DNA of 64,000 nucleotides from Marinomonas communis. GTDB lineage: Bacteria > Pseudomonadota > Gammaproteobacteria > Pseudomonadales > Marinomonadaceae. A model generated the notes under the pieces. That model saw only the letters and a list, made by a program, of their open reading frames with translations, ran no database searches and was not told the DNA's origin. The DNA lies in assembly GCF_004363305.1 (NCBI RefSeq), contig NZ_SNZA01000003.1, positions 473,832-537,831 of the forward strand, given 5' to 3'. Shown here one piece after another: positions 1 through 9,939 of this stretch. How positions within the stretch are numbered: position 1 is the first letter of the stretch; every line of letters begins with the position of its first letter. The translations under genes were made by a program, and so were the position numbers.

Positions 1-148
1 GAGGGTCAGGCATAGCCACTACACCAGCGTTTGGCTCAATAGTACAGAAAGGGAAGTTTTCAGCGCCGATACCGGCTTTGGTTAGCGCATTGAACAGAGT
101 TGATTTGCCGACGTTTGGTAAGCCGACGATACCGCAATTAAAGCCCAT
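1..148 (-). CDS. ychF: Redox/ribosome-associated ATPase YchF (5' part only)
   Basis: Only the first 49 codons lie in the window; the rest runs off the left edge. The minus-strand reading starts [17 protein letters not shown], with the P-loop GLPNVGKS (about residues 9-16) and the stretch [11 protein letters not shown] that is typical of YchF/Ola1, a TRAFAC P-loop protein that hydrolyses ATP rather than GTP and binds ribosomes. It lies 24 bp downstream of pth on the same strand, the usual pth-ychF pairing, so the two are probably co-transcribed. The ATG at 146-148 has an AGGAAATC-like Shine-Dalgarno. Identification is firm despite truncation by the window edge. Confidence 0.93.
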   Translation of the reverse strand, partial: MGFNCGIVGLPNVGKSTLFNALTKAGIGAENFPFCTIEPNAGVVAMPDP

Positions 149-172
149 AAAGATTTCCTAAAGCTGGTAGTT

Positions 173-757
173 TTATGCTTTGAAACTATGAAGATGGTTC
201 ATGACACTATTCCAATTGTCCGCGACAATGTCTTCGTGATAGCGCAATGACTCATCAATGGTTTGTTCGATTTTTTGGTATTCATCGCTTGGGGCTTTTT
301 TTAGTACGTAGCTTGCCACTTGGCTCGCATGCCCTGGATGACCAATACCAATGCGTACACGACCGAAGTCTCGGTTATTACCGAGTTTGCTGATGATATC
401 TTTTAGACCATTATGGCCGCCGTGGCCACCGCTTTTCTTAAGCTTTACTGTGCCTGGTGCGATATCCAGCTCATCGTGGACGACTAGAACTTCTTGGGGA
501 GAGATCTTATAGAATTGGCAAACGGCCTGAACGGCTTTGCCACTTAAATTCATATAGGTCGTAGGAATCAGCAGATAACATTCCTGCCCACCTATAAAAA
601 CTTTTCCGAATTGACCGAAAAATTTCTTTTCAGTTCGAAGAGAACACTGGCTCATACGAGCCAGTGCTTCTATCCATTGTGCGCCAGCATTGTGGCGGGT
701 GTTTTCATATTCAGAACCTGGGTTACCCAGGCCAACGAGTAATCTAAAACCTGCCAC
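173..757 (-). CDS. pth: Peptidyl-tRNA hydrolase
   Basis: This enzyme cleaves the ester bond of peptidyl-tRNA released by stalled ribosomes, recycling tRNA in the cytoplasm. The 194-residue product has the usual family length. It shows the N-terminal motif GLGNPGSEYENTRHNAG, with the catalytic His at residue 22, the TTYMN motif (Asn70), VVHDELD (Asp95) and the glycine-rich GGHGGHNGLK segment (Asn116). It lies 16 bp downstream of rplY and just upstream of ychF on the same strand. The rplY-pth-ychF order is widespread in gammaproteobacteria and fits one translation-related transcription unit. Confidence 0.97.
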   Translation of the reverse strand: MAGFRLLVGLGNPGSEYENTRHNAGAQWIEALARMSQCSLRTEKKFFGQFGKVFIGGQECYLLIPTTYMNLSGKAVQAVCQFYKISPQEVLVVHDELDIAPGTVKLKKSGGHGGHNGLKDIISKLGNNRDFGRVRIGIGHPGHASQVASYVLKKAPSDEYQKIEQTIDESLRYHEDIVADNWNSVMNHLHSFKA

Positions 758-773
758 AGACTTGCCTCAATGA

Positions 774-1352
774 TTAACGCTTAGCTTTACCGATACGAGC
801 GATAGGTTGGTTGTGGTCTTCGCCTTTAAGAAGAGCAACCAATTCAACGCCTTCTGGTAGTTGAGCGTCAGAAAGGTGGAAGATGTCACCTAGTTGACCT
901 TTGATAACGTCAACTTCTAGTGCAGCTGGTAGGTCTTTTGGAAGACAACGAACTTCAGCAAGTTTCGCTTCAACTTGTAGACGACCACCTTGAGATTTAA
1001 CACCTTCAGACTTCGCAGCGTTTACGAAGTTTAGAGGAACGCGAGTTACTAGTTTCGCAGCAGAATCAACGCGTTGGAAATCGATGTGCATTACATCGCC
1101 AGACGCTGGGTGACGTTGTAGAGACTTAACGATTACTTCTTGCTCTGCGCCATCGATAGAAACTTTAACTACGCTAGTTAGAAAAGCTGTGCTTTCAACT
1201 GCTTTCGCAACTTCGTTGCTTTTGAACGTTACAGAAACCGCGTCAGTGTTGCCACCGTATACTACAGCTGGAACAAGACCCGCGTGACGAAGGCGGCGGC
1301 TCGCACCTTTACCTTCTTCGTTACGTACAGAAGCGTTTAGTACTAGAGACAT
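774..1352 (-). CDS. rplY: 50S ribosomal protein L25 (two-domain Ctc/TL5 form)
   Basis: L25 binds 5S rRNA in the large ribosomal subunit. The 192-residue product is the long form: an N-terminal 5S-binding L25 domain (about 1-95, with EEGKGASRRLRHAGLVPAVV) and a C-terminal beta domain (about 96-185) as in Thermus TL5 and Bacillus Ctc. Escherichia coli L25 has only the first domain. Codon choice is strongly biased (Lys AAA, Gly GGT, Arg CGT), as expected for an abundant protein. It follows prs by 68 bp on the same strand. Downstream it is closely followed by pth. Confidence 0.96.
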   Translation of the reverse strand: MSLVLNASVRNEEGKGASRRLRHAGLVPAVVYGGNTDAVSVTFKSNEVAKAVESTAFLTSVVKVSIDGAEQEVIVKSLQRHPASGDVMHIDFQRVDSAAKLVTRVPLNFVNAAKSEGVKSQGGRLQVEAKLAEVRCLPKDLPAALEVDVIKGQLGDIFHLSDAQLPEGVELVALLKGEDHNQPIARIGKAKR

Positions 1353-1411
1353 TTTGAATATCCTAAAATAAATTAAGTTTTGCCCAGAACTGCGACCCGT
1401 TCCGAGCGTTA

Positions 1412-1435
1412 ATGTTTGGCTTAGGCCCCAAACAT
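1412..1435 (-). other. Inverted repeat spanning the prs stop codon
   Basis: The 8-bp arms ATGTTTGG (1412-1419) and CCAAACAT (1428-1435) enclose an 8-base loop that contains the prs stop codon. No U-run follows on the minus strand, so it does not look like an intrinsic terminator. It could be a processing or 3'-end stabilising hairpin between prs and rplY; that is inference. Confidence 0.4.
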
Positions 1436-2368
1436 GGCACTAATTGACTCTTCGTTGCATACGCGACGAACAGCCTCAGCCATAATGTCAGACATTGACA
1501 GTTGGCGGATTTGTGGGCAATTCTGTGCGGCTTGTGATAACGGAATCGTATCCGTCACTACCAATTCATCCAGTACAGAATTGCTAATATTCTCAATCGC
1601 TTTGCCAGACAGTACTGGGTGAGTACAGTAAGCCAAAACTTTCGATGCACCGTGTTCTTTTAGTGCTTTCGCGGCAGCACATAAGGTACCGCCTGTGTCA
1701 CACATATCATCTACCAGCACACAAGTTTTACCTTCAACATCACCGATTAGGTGCATGATTTGTGCTTCGTTAGCGCGTGGACGACGCTTATCGATGATCG
1801 CTAGGTCAGCATCATCTAATAACTTTGCAAAGGCGCGAGCACGAACCACACCACCTACATCAGGTGATACAACGGTAATGTTCTCATGGCCTTGGCGTTG
1901 TAGATCGTCTAGCAACAATGGTGTCGCGTAAACGTTGTCTACTGGAATATCAAAAAAACCTTGGATCTGGTCAGCATGCAGGTCAACGGTGAGCACACGG
2001 TTGATGCCTACAGCAGAAATCATATCCGCCACTACTTTTGCAGTAATCGGTACACGAGCCGAACGTACACGACGGTCTTGGCGTGCATAACCAAAGTACG
2101 GAATCACCGCTGTAACTCGGGTAGCCGACGCACGACGCAGCGCATCAGCCATTACAATCAGTTCCATTAGGTTGTCGTTGCTTGGAGCACAGGTTGATTG
2201 GATGATGAAAACGTCTTTACCACGAACGTTTTCGTTGATTTCAACTGTGATCTCACCGTCACTGAATTTCCCAACCGTTGCGTTGCCGATAGGAAGACCT
2301 AGACGGCGAACAACTCGACGAGCAAGTTCCGGGTTGGCATTACCGGTAAAAACCATCAACTTGGACAC
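1421..2368 (-). CDS. prs: Ribose-phosphate pyrophosphokinase
   Basis: Transfers pyrophosphate from ATP to ribose 5-phosphate to make PRPP for nucleotide, histidine, tryptophan and NAD synthesis. The 315-residue product matches the bacterial class I enzyme. Visible motifs are FSDGE (about 36-40), the ATP-loop YARQDRR (94-100), the metal-binding VDLHADQ (128-134), VVSPDVGG (166-173) and the PRPP-binding loop [12 protein letters not shown] (217-228). It lies 49 bp downstream of ispE on the same strand. The ispE-prs-rplY-pth order is conserved in gammaproteobacteria. No tRNA gene lies between ispE and prs, where some relatives carry one. Confidence 0.98.
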   Translation of the reverse strand: MSKLMVFTGNANPELARRVVRRLGLPIGNATVGKFSDGEITVEINENVRGKDVFIIQSTCAPSNDNLMELIVMADALRRASATRVTAVIPYFGYARQDRRVRSARVPITAKVVADMISAVGINRVLTVDLHADQIQGFFDIPVDNVYATPLLLDDLQRQGHENITVVSPDVGGVVRARAFAKLLDDADLAIIDKRRPRANEAQIMHLIGDVEGKTCVLVDDMCDTGGTLCAAAKALKEHGASKVLAYCTHPVLSGKAIENISNSVLDELVVTDTIPLSQAAQNCPQIRQLSMSDIMAEAVRRVCNEESISAMFGA

Positions 2369-2417
2369 TGTGTATACCCTTTGTATTTATAGCGATGAAA
2401 AAGAGACTGGCGTTTAT

Positions 2418-3287
2418 TCAGCACTCAGTATGCTGAGATGCAATCCACTGGTTCAGTGCGTTGTGAGTGGGCGAGGTGTTACAACCTCGACAAACCCAAG
2501 CCTGCCATTTATCTGGTACAGCGGCTTTCACTCGGTTCGCTTCATCAATTGAGTCGAACGCTAAAAACAAACAAGCACCTGTGCCAGTTAGCTTTGCGTC
2601 GCCAAATTGTTGTAGCCAAAGAAACGCTTCATCCACTTCAGAATAAAGTCTTCTAACGACTTCGAGGCAATCGTTATGCCCCTCCAGTTTCAAGGCGTGC
2701 GATATTCTGATGGCAGGGGTGTCTCTTGTCAAATATTTATCGGTAAAAATTTGACCAGTTGGTACTTCGCAATTTGGCTTTAACAGCAGGTAAAACGGGG
2801 TCTCAGGCTCAACTTTAGAGAGCTTCTCACCGATCCCTTCTGCGAATGCTGAATGCCCAAAAACAAAGATAGGAACGTCCGCGCCAAGTTGCTTACCCAA
2901 TGCGGCGAGTGTCTCTAAAGGTAAGTGGCATTGCCACAGCTGGTTCAAGGCAAGTAGTGTTGTGGCAGCGTTGCTACTACCACCGCCAATACCACCTCCC
3001 ATAGGAAGGCATTTGTCGATTTCGATGTGAATGCCGGTGTTATTTGAGCGATAAGGTTCGAGTAGACGAGCTGCCTTAACAATTAGATTGTGTTCAAAAG
3101 GTACGCCAGGAATTTCAGGGGATAAACTGATTAAGCTATCGCTGTCTGTCACAGAAAAGTGCATGTGATCAGCCACATCAATGAACTGAAACACCGTCTG
3201 CAATTCGTGATAACCATCCTCTCTTTGCCCTGTGATGTGCAAAAATAAGTTCAGTTTTGCTGGGGAGGGTAAGGCTAGCGACGTCAT
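2418..3287 (-). CDS. ispE: 4-diphosphocytidyl-2-C-methyl-D-erythritol kinase
   Basis: A GHMP-family kinase that phosphorylates CDP-methylerythritol in the MEP isoprenoid pathway; its pathway neighbours ispD and ispF are also in this window at about 35 kb. The product has the N-terminal PAKLNLFLHITG motif and the ATP-binding GHMP motif LPMGGGIGGGSSNAA. A TTG start at 3299 is possible, but the ATG at 3287 is preferred. It overlaps the lolB stop as ATGA, has a GGCGG sequence just upstream, and gives 289 residues beginning MTSLALPSPAKLNLF. The ATGA overlap suggests translational coupling with lolB. Confidence 0.96.
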   Translation of the reverse strand: MTSLALPSPAKLNLFLHITGQREDGYHELQTVFQFIDVADHMHFSVTDSDSLISLSPEIPGVPFEHNLIVKAARLLEPYRSNNTGIHIEIDKCLPMGGGIGGGSSNAATTLLALNQLWQCHLPLETLAALGKQLGADVPIFVFGHSAFAEGIGEKLSKVEPETPFYLLLKPNCEVPTGQIFTDKYLTRDTPAIRISHALKLEGHNDCLEVVRRLYSEVDEAFLWLQQFGDAKLTGTGACLFLAFDSIDEANRVKAAVPDKWQAWVCRGCNTSPTHNALNQWIASQHTEC

Positions 3288-3862
3288 TGTACCGCCCAAT
3301 CTGTGATAATTAGGTTAACACGGTATGGCGTATGCGTGACTTGCATCCGTTGTGGCAGTTTTAACGTATCCACATTGGTGAACTCTTTATAGCTGATCGT
3401 CCAACCATCTTGAATGATTTGCTCTGGCGTACCGTCCTCTCGATATTCGATTTCAGCTGCAGTGTTTGGGGCAGCTAGACCACGTATCCAATACTGAACG
3501 TTAGTGACTGGAAAATGCCAACCAAGCTCATGGTAAAGAAGTGCTTCGGCACTGGGGCCAACTTGAACTTTATCCTCGTAGCTAAGTGTTGCCTCGCTGC
3601 CAGGTGTACCCTCCAAGCGTGTGGCACCTTGTCCAAAAGGGCCATAAATATTGAGCTCATAAAATTCTTTAGTATGCGACCAATTAAAATTGCCTGAGAT
3701 TGCATCTGAGTCTGTGCGAATGCCAACACGACCTTCGGTTTGCCATGCTTGAATGTCTTCAACGGAGTCTGGAGTTGGGGCTGTAGGCATTTTGGGGGTC
3801 ATGCTACAACCAGCCAAGATCGCTGATGTGACGACACCGGCAATGATGTGTTTAATGTTCAT
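3284..3862 (-). CDS. lolB: Outer-membrane lipoprotein receptor LolB
   Basis: LolB accepts lipoproteins from the periplasmic carrier LolA and inserts them into the inner leaflet of the outer membrane. The 192-residue product has a lipoprotein signal peptide ending at the lipobox LAGC (Cys about residue 19). The mature region contains WQTEGRVGIRT and FNWSHTKEFYELNIYGPFGQGATRLEG, a typical LolB beta-barrel start. Family position next to ispE supports the call. It overlaps the upstream TPR lipoprotein by ATGA and the downstream ispE by ATGA, so the three genes form one coupled unit. Confidence 0.93.
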   Translation of the reverse strand: MNIKHIIAGVVTSAILAGCSMTPKMPTAPTPDSVEDIQAWQTEGRVGIRTDSDAISGNFNWSHTKEFYELNIYGPFGQGATRLEGTPGSEATLSYEDKVQVGPSAEALLYHELGWHFPVTNVQYWIRGLAAPNTAAEIEYREDGTPEQIIQDGWTISYKEFTNVDTLKLPQRMQVTHTPYRVNLIITDWAVQ

Positions 3863-5601
3863 GTATTTTCCTTATGCTCAGCCAGTAGTTCTGGAGCATA
3901 TTGCTTAATAGTCTTGCGTAATATGGGCAAATTGGGATTGTCTTGCAGGGCTTCTTGCCAGATTTCTATTGCTTTGTCTGAGTTGGCTAATTGCCAAAGT
4001 ACTTCACCATAATGAGCACCAATTTCGGCGTCCTGCATTTGTGTCCACGCTTGCTGTAAAAAATCGACAGCTTCATCTAGATTCCCTTTTTTAAAATAGG
4101 CCCACCCCATACTGTCAAGGATAGCGGGGTCATCGCTGTCTAACTGGTAAGCTTGCTTAATTAATGTGAAGGCTTGATTAAAATCTTTTGGTGATCGAAC
4201 CAACATAGTATAACCCAAGGCGTTCATGTAAGCAGAGTCGTCTGGGTGTTTATTCAGCAACCATTTTAAGTCCGCTAAGGCTTGAGGCCACTGTTCGAGA
4301 GTGTCATAAGTGATGGCACGTTTGTAGCGTAAACCATCAATCTCGGGAAACACTTTTATGGAGCGAGAAAGTAAATCTATGGCAAGCTCTGGTTGGTTGC
4401 GCTCAAGGTGGAGGTCCGCCACGCCTGATACATGTCCGGCTTCTTGATCTTGCTGTGCGCGTTGTAAAATCAGTGGGTTGATTAGCTTCTCTTGCTTTTT
4501 ATCGTATAGCCAAGTGACTAACAGTTCCGATGCATTCCAGCTAAGTTGTCCATAAACATGTAAAAGGTTGCTGATGGCACTGTCTGTTTGGCCTGCTTGA
4601 TATTGTGCATTGGCCAAGATGAACAGTAGCTGGTCTTTCAATGCCCCTTGCTTAGGTAGTGAGCTTAATAGTTCGATGGCTGAAAGTGTCTGCCCTTTTT
4701 GCAGCAGCAGTTGCCCCATGGCAAGGCCCACTTGTTGAGCCGTAAAGGGAGAAAAATCGGCTGTGTAGAAGGCTTCTAAAGCGCGTTTGTATTGGTCGGT
4801 CTTTATCAGTGTTTCCAACAGGTTTGCTGTGATGCGTTGACTCTCTGGGAATTGTGCTAACCCTTTTTCTAGGGTGCGCAGAGCTTTTTTCGAAAAGCCT
4901 AGCTGCTCCTCACTAAAGGCTTTGATGATGATTAAGCCTTCTAGTTCTGTCATTGGGGATCGAGACATTAGGCCATTAATGTTTTCGACAATGAATGGAT
5001 AGCCGCCTTTGATAAACAGCAAATGGTATTGAGCGATTTCAACATAGATGCTCTGGCGCAATGCTTCTTGACTAAGGACAGCTTCAAGCTGTTCGGTAAT
5101 GTCAGTCTGCCTAATATTTTGATCTACGAAGTTGGGTAGAAAAGCGAGTGATACTTGGCTGTCGAGTGCTTGCTGAAGTAGCTCTGCGGCACTATTGGTA
5201 TCTCCCTCAACTAAAAGTGCTTGCAATCGTATTGGGTAAATATTGGCGTCATTAGGATCAAGCTCTAGCCATCGAGCACTCGCTTTGAGTACTGCATCGT
5301 TGTCATCACTCATAATGGCTGAGGACGTGGCACGCTTTGCAACAGCGGCTTGGTCACTTTGTTGTGCAGCCTCTAGATACAAGGGGCTGGCAAACTCGCT
5401 GCCCTGACGTTGCAAAGTGAACTCTGCTGTTAACAGTTGAGTGAGTTGGGCACTGTGGGAAGAGTTCGCAATGGGAGCCCATGTTGGATCAATACTCAAC
5501 GGCTTAGAAGTTTGTCGGGTCGAACAAGCACTGGTAATGGATGCAAGAGCCAAAATGATTAATGTATTTTTTAGCGAAACTCGGTAGTGCATAGATTGCA
5601 T
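3859..5601 (-). CDS. TPR-repeat lipoprotein of unknown client
   Basis: A predicted lipoprotein of about 580 residues with a signal peptide ending near ASITSAC and a mature part built almost wholly of tetratricopeptide-like helical repeats. The clearest lie near the C-terminus (YMNALGYTML, then ILDSMGWAYFKKGNLDEAV). Homologues sit directly upstream of lolB in Pseudomonas and relatives. TPR proteins are protein-interaction scaffolds; an envelope-assembly role is inference only. A GTG start at 5637 is possible, but the ATG at 5601 follows an AGGCAGG Shine-Dalgarno and places a normal signal peptide at the N-terminus. The stop overlaps the lolB start. Confidence 0.85.
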   Translation of the reverse strand: MQSMHYRVSLKNTLIILALASITSACSTRQTSKPLSIDPTWAPIANSSHSAQLTQLLTAEFTLQRQGSEFASPLYLEAAQQSDQAAVAKRATSSAIMSDDNDAVLKASARWLELDPNDANIYPIRLQALLVEGDTNSAAELLQQALDSQVSLAFLPNFVDQNIRQTDITEQLEAVLSQEALRQSIYVEIAQYHLLFIKGGYPFIVENINGLMSRSPMTELEGLIIIKAFSEEQLGFSKKALRTLEKGLAQFPESQRITANLLETLIKTDQYKRALEAFYTADFSPFTAQQVGLAMGQLLLQKGQTLSAIELLSSLPKQGALKDQLLFILANAQYQAGQTDSAISNLLHVYGQLSWNASELLVTWLYDKKQEKLINPLILQRAQQDQEAGHVSGVADLHLERNQPELAIDLLSRSIKVFPEIDGLRYKRAITYDTLEQWPQALADLKWLLNKHPDDSAYMNALGYTMLVRSPKDFNQAFTLIKQAYQLDSDDPAILDSMGWAYFKKGNLDEAVDFLQQAWTQMQDAEIGAHYGEVLWQLANSDKAIEIWQEALQDNPNLPILRKTIKQYAPELLAEHKENT

Positions 5602-5839
5602 AAAGACCTGCCTAGGGTGACCAAATGTATGTCCCACCTATTATGTTAGCCTTGAGTTTACTGTCTTGTCAGCCTTATAAACCGTGGGTGACTGTAAGGA
5701 AACAGTACATTTATTGATTTAGTGGGGTGCGAAGAGCTAAAAATTCCACTTATAATAGGGGTATTTAATGCTGTATCTGCCAAGCAGATGTGTTTCTAAA
5801 ACCAACTGTTCGATCTCAAGTCGTGAGAAGAGTTCCTGA
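5602..5839. promoter_or_regulatory. Divergent intergenic region with hemA promoter candidate
   Basis: The 238-bp gap separates the minus-strand TPR-lolB group from hemA. A perfect TATAAT lies at 5751-5756 on the plus strand. The sequence 17 bp upstream (TGCGAA) is a poor -35 match, so an activator or another sigma factor may be needed. Roughly 80 bases of leader would precede hemA. No minus-strand promoter stood out. Confidence 0.45.
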
Positions 5840-7108
5840 ATGCCGCTAATTGCTGTGGGCGTAAACCACAAAACTGCACCAGTATCTATTCGAGAAAAAA
5901 TTTCGTTCGCTCCTGAGAAAATGGTTGAGGCGCTTAATTCCCTTGTGTCTGGCGCTCAGGCGTCAGAAGCCGTTATCGTCTCGACTTGTAACCGCACCGA
6001 GTTGTACTGTGCTGTCGCTGAGGAAGTTGGCGAAAAGCATATTATTCAATGGCTTGGTGAATACCATCAGGTATCAGCAGAAGAGCTTGAGCGCTTTTGC
6101 TATGCCCATAAAGGCGACGACAGTGTACGACATGTGATGCGTGTTGCGGCAGGGTTAGACTCTCTCATCCTTGGTGAACCACAGATTTTGGGACAAGTTA
6201 AGTCGGCTTATGCTGTGTCTCAAGAAGGAAAGTGTATTGGTTCTGAGCTACAAAGCTTGTTCCAACAGACTTTCTCGGTTGCCAAAAAGGTTCGTACAGA
6301 TACTGCTATTGGTGAGAACCCTGTTTCGATTGCTTTTGCAGCCGTTAGCTTGGCGCAGCGAATCTTTGCCGACGTCAAGCGTAGTACGGCATTGTTGATC
6401 GGTGCCGGCCAAACTATTGAACTGGTGGCAAGACATTTAAAAGAAGCAGGCATTAAGCGCATTATTGTCGCGAACCGAACGTTAGAGCGTGCCCAGATAC
6501 TGGCAAATGAGCTGGGCGCAGAGGCAATTTTATTGGGTGATATTACGGATTATTTGCATGAGGCGGATATCGTTATTTCATCTACCGCCAGTCAATTACC
6601 GATTATCGGTAAAGGAATGGTTGAGCGTGCCACGAACAAAAGACGTCACAAGCCAATGCTATTGGTAGACATTGCTGTTCCACGGGATATTGAGCCAGAA
6701 GTGCAAGAAGTGGAGGATGCCTACCTCTACACAGTGGATGATCTTCACTCTGTTATTGAGGAGAATGTGCGCGCTCGCCAAGAAGCGGCTGAAGCGGCTG
6801 AAAAGATCATCGAACTGGGCATTGAAGAGTTCAAACGTAAACAAGAGTCTCGCAAAGTTGCTGATCTAATTGTAAGCTACCGCGCCCAAGCTGAAGAAGT
6901 TAAGCAGTCCGAGCTAGAGCGAGCGCTCAAAAGTCTCGAATCCGGTCAATCGCCCGAGCAGGTGGTGGCAAAATTAGCACATGGGTTAATGAATAAGTTA
7001 ATCCATTCCCCAACACAGTATTTGCGCCAAGCGGGTTCAGAAGCAGACCAAGCAGCGCTACAGCAGGCGGCTGAAGTGTTGGGCATAACCGATACGAAAG
7101 AACAGTAG
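5840..7108 (+). CDS. hemA: Glutamyl-tRNA reductase
   Basis: NADPH-dependent reduction of glutamyl-tRNA to glutamate-1-semialdehyde, the first committed step of the C5 tetrapyrrole pathway. Its partner HemL is encoded at about 62 kb. The 422-residue product begins [19 protein letters not shown], has the nucleophile Cys50 in [10 protein letters not shown], the NADPH-binding [13 protein letters not shown] segment (about 190-202) and [13 protein letters not shown]. The C-terminal dimerisation helices carry many Glu/Lys residues. prfA starts 1 bp after its stop, and hemA-prfA-prmC is the standard gammaproteobacterial order, so co-transcription is likely. Confidence 0.98.
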   Translation: MPLIAVGVNHKTAPVSIREKISFAPEKMVEALNSLVSGAQASEAVIVSTCNRTELYCAVAEEVGEKHIIQWLGEYHQVSAEELERFCYAHKGDDSVRHVMRVAAGLDSLILGEPQILGQVKSAYAVSQEGKCIGSELQSLFQQTFSVAKKVRTDTAIGENPVSIAFAAVSLAQRIFADVKRSTALLIGAGQTIELVARHLKEAGIKRIIVANRTLERAQILANELGAEAILLGDITDYLHEADIVISSTASQLPIIGKGMVERATNKRRHKPMLLVDIAVPRDIEPEVQEVEDAYLYTVDDLHSVIEENVRARQEAAEAAEKIIELGIEEFKRKQESRKVADLIVSYRAQAEEVKQSELERALKSLESGQSPEQVVAKLAHGLMNKLIHSPTQYLRQAGSEADQAALQQAAEVLGITDTKEQ

Positions 7109-7109
7109 A

Positions 7110-8198
7110 ATGAAAGAATCGATTAAATTTAAGTTAGAAAGCTTAGCTGAGCGCTATGAAGAGCTTGCGGCACTATTAAGTGATGCGGATGTCATTATGG
7201 ATCAAGATTTGTTCCGTAATTACAGTAAAGAATACGCTGAGCTTGAACCCGTTGTGAAATGTTTCGAAGAGTACCAGCAAGTACTTGAGAACATTGAAGA
7301 AGCAGAATTGATGCTCAGTGACTCTGATCCAGATATTAAAGAAATGGGTCAAGAAGAGCTGAAAGCCGGCAATGAACAGAAAGAAGAGCTGTTGCTTGAT
7401 CTGCAAAAGCTATTGCTACCAAAAGACCCAAATGACTCTAAGAATGTATTCTTAGAAGTGCGTGCCGGTACTGGTGGCGATGAAGCCTCTATTTTCTCTG
7501 GTGATTTATTCCGTATGTACTCTCGTTACGCTGAAACCCAGCGTTGGAAAGTTGAAATCGTCAGCGCCAGTGAAGGTGAACATGGGGGCTACAAAGAGGT
7601 TATCGCTCGTATCGTTGGCGATGGCGCTTACTCTAAATTGAAATTCGAATCTGGTGCGCACCGTGTTCAGCGTGTGCCAGCGACAGAATCTCAAGGCCGT
7701 ATCCACACGTCTGCTTGTACCGTAGCAATTCTTCCAGAAATGGACGAAGTTGAAGCGGTGAATATCAATAAAGCGGATCTTCGTATCGATACGTTCCGTG
7801 CATCGGGTGCAGGTGGTCAGCACGTCAACAAAACCGACTCAGCAATCCGTATCTTACATATTCCAACAGGTGTAGTCGTTGAGTGTCAGGACGAGCGTTC
7901 GCAGCATAAGAACCGTGCTAAAGCAATGGCACTATTGGCGTCTCGACTGCAAGCAGCAGAAGAAGAAAAAGCAGCTTCTGAGCAATCTGAAGCACGCCGC
8001 TCTTTGGTGGGTAGTGGTGACCGCTCTGAGCGTATTCGTACTTATAACTACCCACAAGGGCGTGTGACAGATCACCGCATCAACCTAACTTTGTACAAGC
8101 TAGATGAGATTGTACAGGGCGATCTTGATGTATTGATCAACCCACTTGTTAACGAGTACCAAGCTGAGCAGCTTGCAGCACTAAGTGGCGATAACTAA
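7110..8198 (+). CDS. prfA: Peptide chain release factor 1
   Basis: Recognises UAA and UAG stop codons and triggers peptide release on the ribosome. The 362-residue product has the codon-recognition tripeptide PAT at residues 190-192, which marks RF1 rather than RF2 (SPF), and the catalytic GGQ at 235-237. The Gln of GGQ is the methylation target of PrmC, encoded immediately downstream. It begins 1 base after the hemA stop and is probably translated by coupling with hemA; only a weak Shine-Dalgarno is visible. Confidence 0.98.
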   Translation: MKESIKFKLESLAERYEELAALLSDADVIMDQDLFRNYSKEYAELEPVVKCFEEYQQVLENIEEAELMLSDSDPDIKEMGQEELKAGNEQKEELLLDLQKLLLPKDPNDSKNVFLEVRAGTGGDEASIFSGDLFRMYSRYAETQRWKVEIVSASEGEHGGYKEVIARIVGDGAYSKLKFESGAHRVQRVPATESQGRIHTSACTVAILPEMDEVEAVNINKADLRIDTFRASGAGGQHVNKTDSAIRILHIPTGVVVECQDERSQHKNRAKAMALLASRLQAAEEEKAASEQSEARRSLVGSGDRSERIRTYNYPQGRVTDHRINLTLYKLDEIVQGDLDVLINPLVNEYQAEQLAALSGDN

Positions 8199-8232
8199 GC
8201 TTTTCTTGTTTTCTGCATAATAGACATCGTTC

Positions 8233-9102
8233 ATGACCATCGAAACGCTATTAAAACAGGCTTATGGACGGTTGTCTGGCCTATCTGAAACCGCACAGCT
8301 GGATGCCCAGCTGCTGTTGGCGCATACATTGGGTGTATCCACCACTTACTTTTTTACTTGGCCTGAAAAAGAGGTCTGTGAAGCGTCTCGTCAGGCGTTT
8401 GAAGACCTATTAAAGCGTCGTGAAAAGGGGGAGCCAATTGCCTACATTTTGGGTGAGCAAGATTTCTGGAGTTTGTCACTTGAAACCTCGCCGAGTACTT
8501 TGATTCCGCGTGCTGATACAGAGCGCTTGGTTGAAGTGGCACTGGAGCAGTTGCCCTCTGGCGCAAGTAGAATCGTCGACTTAGGCACTGGGACCGGTGC
8601 GATTGCTTTAGCGCTTGCGAAAGAGTGGCCAGCGTCTCAAGTCATTGGTGTGGATTATCAAGTGGAAGCCGTACAATTGGCTGAACGCAATGCTCAGCGA
8701 AATTCGATTAGCAATGCGGAGTTTCGACAAAGTGATTGGTTCTCTGCATTAATTGATGAAGCGCCATTTGATCTGATTGTTTCAAACCCTCCATACATCG
8801 ATCCTGAGGATGAGCATCTTTCCCAAGGGGATGTGCGTTTTGAGCCATTAACCGCTTTGATTGCAGAGGATCATGGCTTAGCAGATATCCGACATATCAT
8901 TAAGCAGGCTGTTTTCTATCTTTCCCCTTTAGGTTGGCTGATGTTTGAGCATGGCTACGACCAAGGTGAGTCGGTCAGAAAGTTGTTTAATGAGCATGGT
9001 TTCGTGGAGGTTGCCACCCATCAAGACTTGGGTGGCAACGATCGCGTGACAATAGGTCGCTTGGCTGAGCAGGGCGTTACTGAGCACTCTCGGGGCGGAT
9101 GA
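8233..9102 (+). CDS. prmC: Release factor glutamine methyltransferase
   Basis: SAM-dependent N5-methylation of the GGQ glutamine of RF1 and RF2. The 289-residue protein has an N-terminal helical domain (about 1-80), a SAM-binding VDLGTGTGAIALALAKEWP motif near residue 118 and the NPPY motif in LIVSNPPYIDPED near 185, which binds the glutamine amide. It follows prfA, its substrate gene, after 34 bp. Its 3' end overlaps the convergent yaaA gene by 26 bp. Confidence 0.97.
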   Translation: MTIETLLKQAYGRLSGLSETAQLDAQLLLAHTLGVSTTYFFTWPEKEVCEASRQAFEDLLKRREKGEPIAYILGEQDFWSLSLETSPSTLIPRADTERLVEVALEQLPSGASRIVDLGTGTGAIALALAKEWPASQVIGVDYQVEAVQLAERNAQRNSISNAEFRQSDWFSALIDEAPFDLIVSNPPYIDPEDEHLSQGDVRFEPLTALIAEDHGLADIRHIIKQAVFYLSPLGWLMFEHGYDQGESVRKLFNEHGFVEVATHQDLGGNDRVTIGRLAEQGVTEHSRGG

Positions 9103-9850
9103 AAACAGGCTCTAGAGGCTTAGAGCGATCCGCGTCGTAGCGGTAGCCAGCCAAGTTAAATCCTTTGATGTCATCAATGGATTCAGCACCGCTTTCAATT
9201 AAGTAGCGTACCATCAAGCCACGCGCTTTCTTCGCGTAGAAACTGATCACTTTATACTGACCGTTTTTCTCATCTAAGAAGTTCGGAGTGACAATCGTAT
9301 TCTTGATCGCTTTTTTATCCACCGCTTTGAAATATTCTGTGGAAGCTAAGTTCACCAGTAACTCACCTTCTTCAAGTTCTGCATTGAGGGCTGGTGCGAT
9401 CGTGTCTTTCCAAAAGTGGTACAAATTATCGCCTTCAGGGTTTGATAATTTGGTGCCCATTTCTAAACGATAAGGTTGCATTAAGTCGAGTGGTTTAAGT
9501 AGTCCATACAGCCCACTCAGAATGCGCAAGTGAGATTGTGCATAGTCAATTTGCTCAGAGCTCAAAGAGTATGCGTCTAGCCCCGTATAAACATCTCCCA
9601 TAAAGGTAAACATGGCCGGTCTGCTATTTTCTGCATTATGGCTCTTCTGCCAAGCTTGGTAGCGTTCAACGTTGAGTGTGGCAAGCTTGTCGCTAAGTTT
9701 CATCAAAGAAGCAATGTCCGCTGGTGAATAAGGGCGAATGGTTTCAATAAGCGTTTGTGCTTGATCTAAAAATGTTGGCTCTGTTTTATTAGTCGTAGGT
9801 AGAGCGCTATCTAAGTCCAGTGTTTTGGCTGGTGATATTAAATATTTCAT
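9077..9850 (-). CDS. yaaA: Peroxide stress protein YaaA (UPF0246)
   Basis: YaaA lowers free intracellular iron and protects DNA during peroxide stress in E. coli; homologues have a DNA-binding fold. The product begins MKYLISPAKTLDLDSALP, the family signature, and contains AMFTFMGDVYTGLDA and HLRILSGLYGLLKPLDLMQPYRLEMGTK, both hallmark segments. An upstream in-frame start at 9871 exists, but the ATG at 9850 gives the conserved N-terminus and 257 residues, the family length. It runs convergently into prmC with a 26-bp overlap of coding ends. It appears monocistronic. Confidence 0.95.
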   Translation of the reverse strand: MKYLISPAKTLDLDSALPTTNKTEPTFLDQAQTLIETIRPYSPADIASLMKLSDKLATLNVERYQAWQKSHNAENSRPAMFTFMGDVYTGLDAYSLSSEQIDYAQSHLRILSGLYGLLKPLDLMQPYRLEMGTKLSNPEGDNLYHFWKDTIAPALNAELEEGELLVNLASTEYFKAVDKKAIKNTIVTPNFLDEKNGQYKVISFYAKKARGLMVRYLIESGAESIDDIKGFNLAGYRYDADRSKPLEPVFIRPESAQ

Positions 9851-9939
9851 AATCTTACCTTGGCATGTCATTGCGTTTTCATGAGATTATCCATAGAGTG
9901 TAGGGACATATCCACTAATCGACTTGATAGAGACAGTGT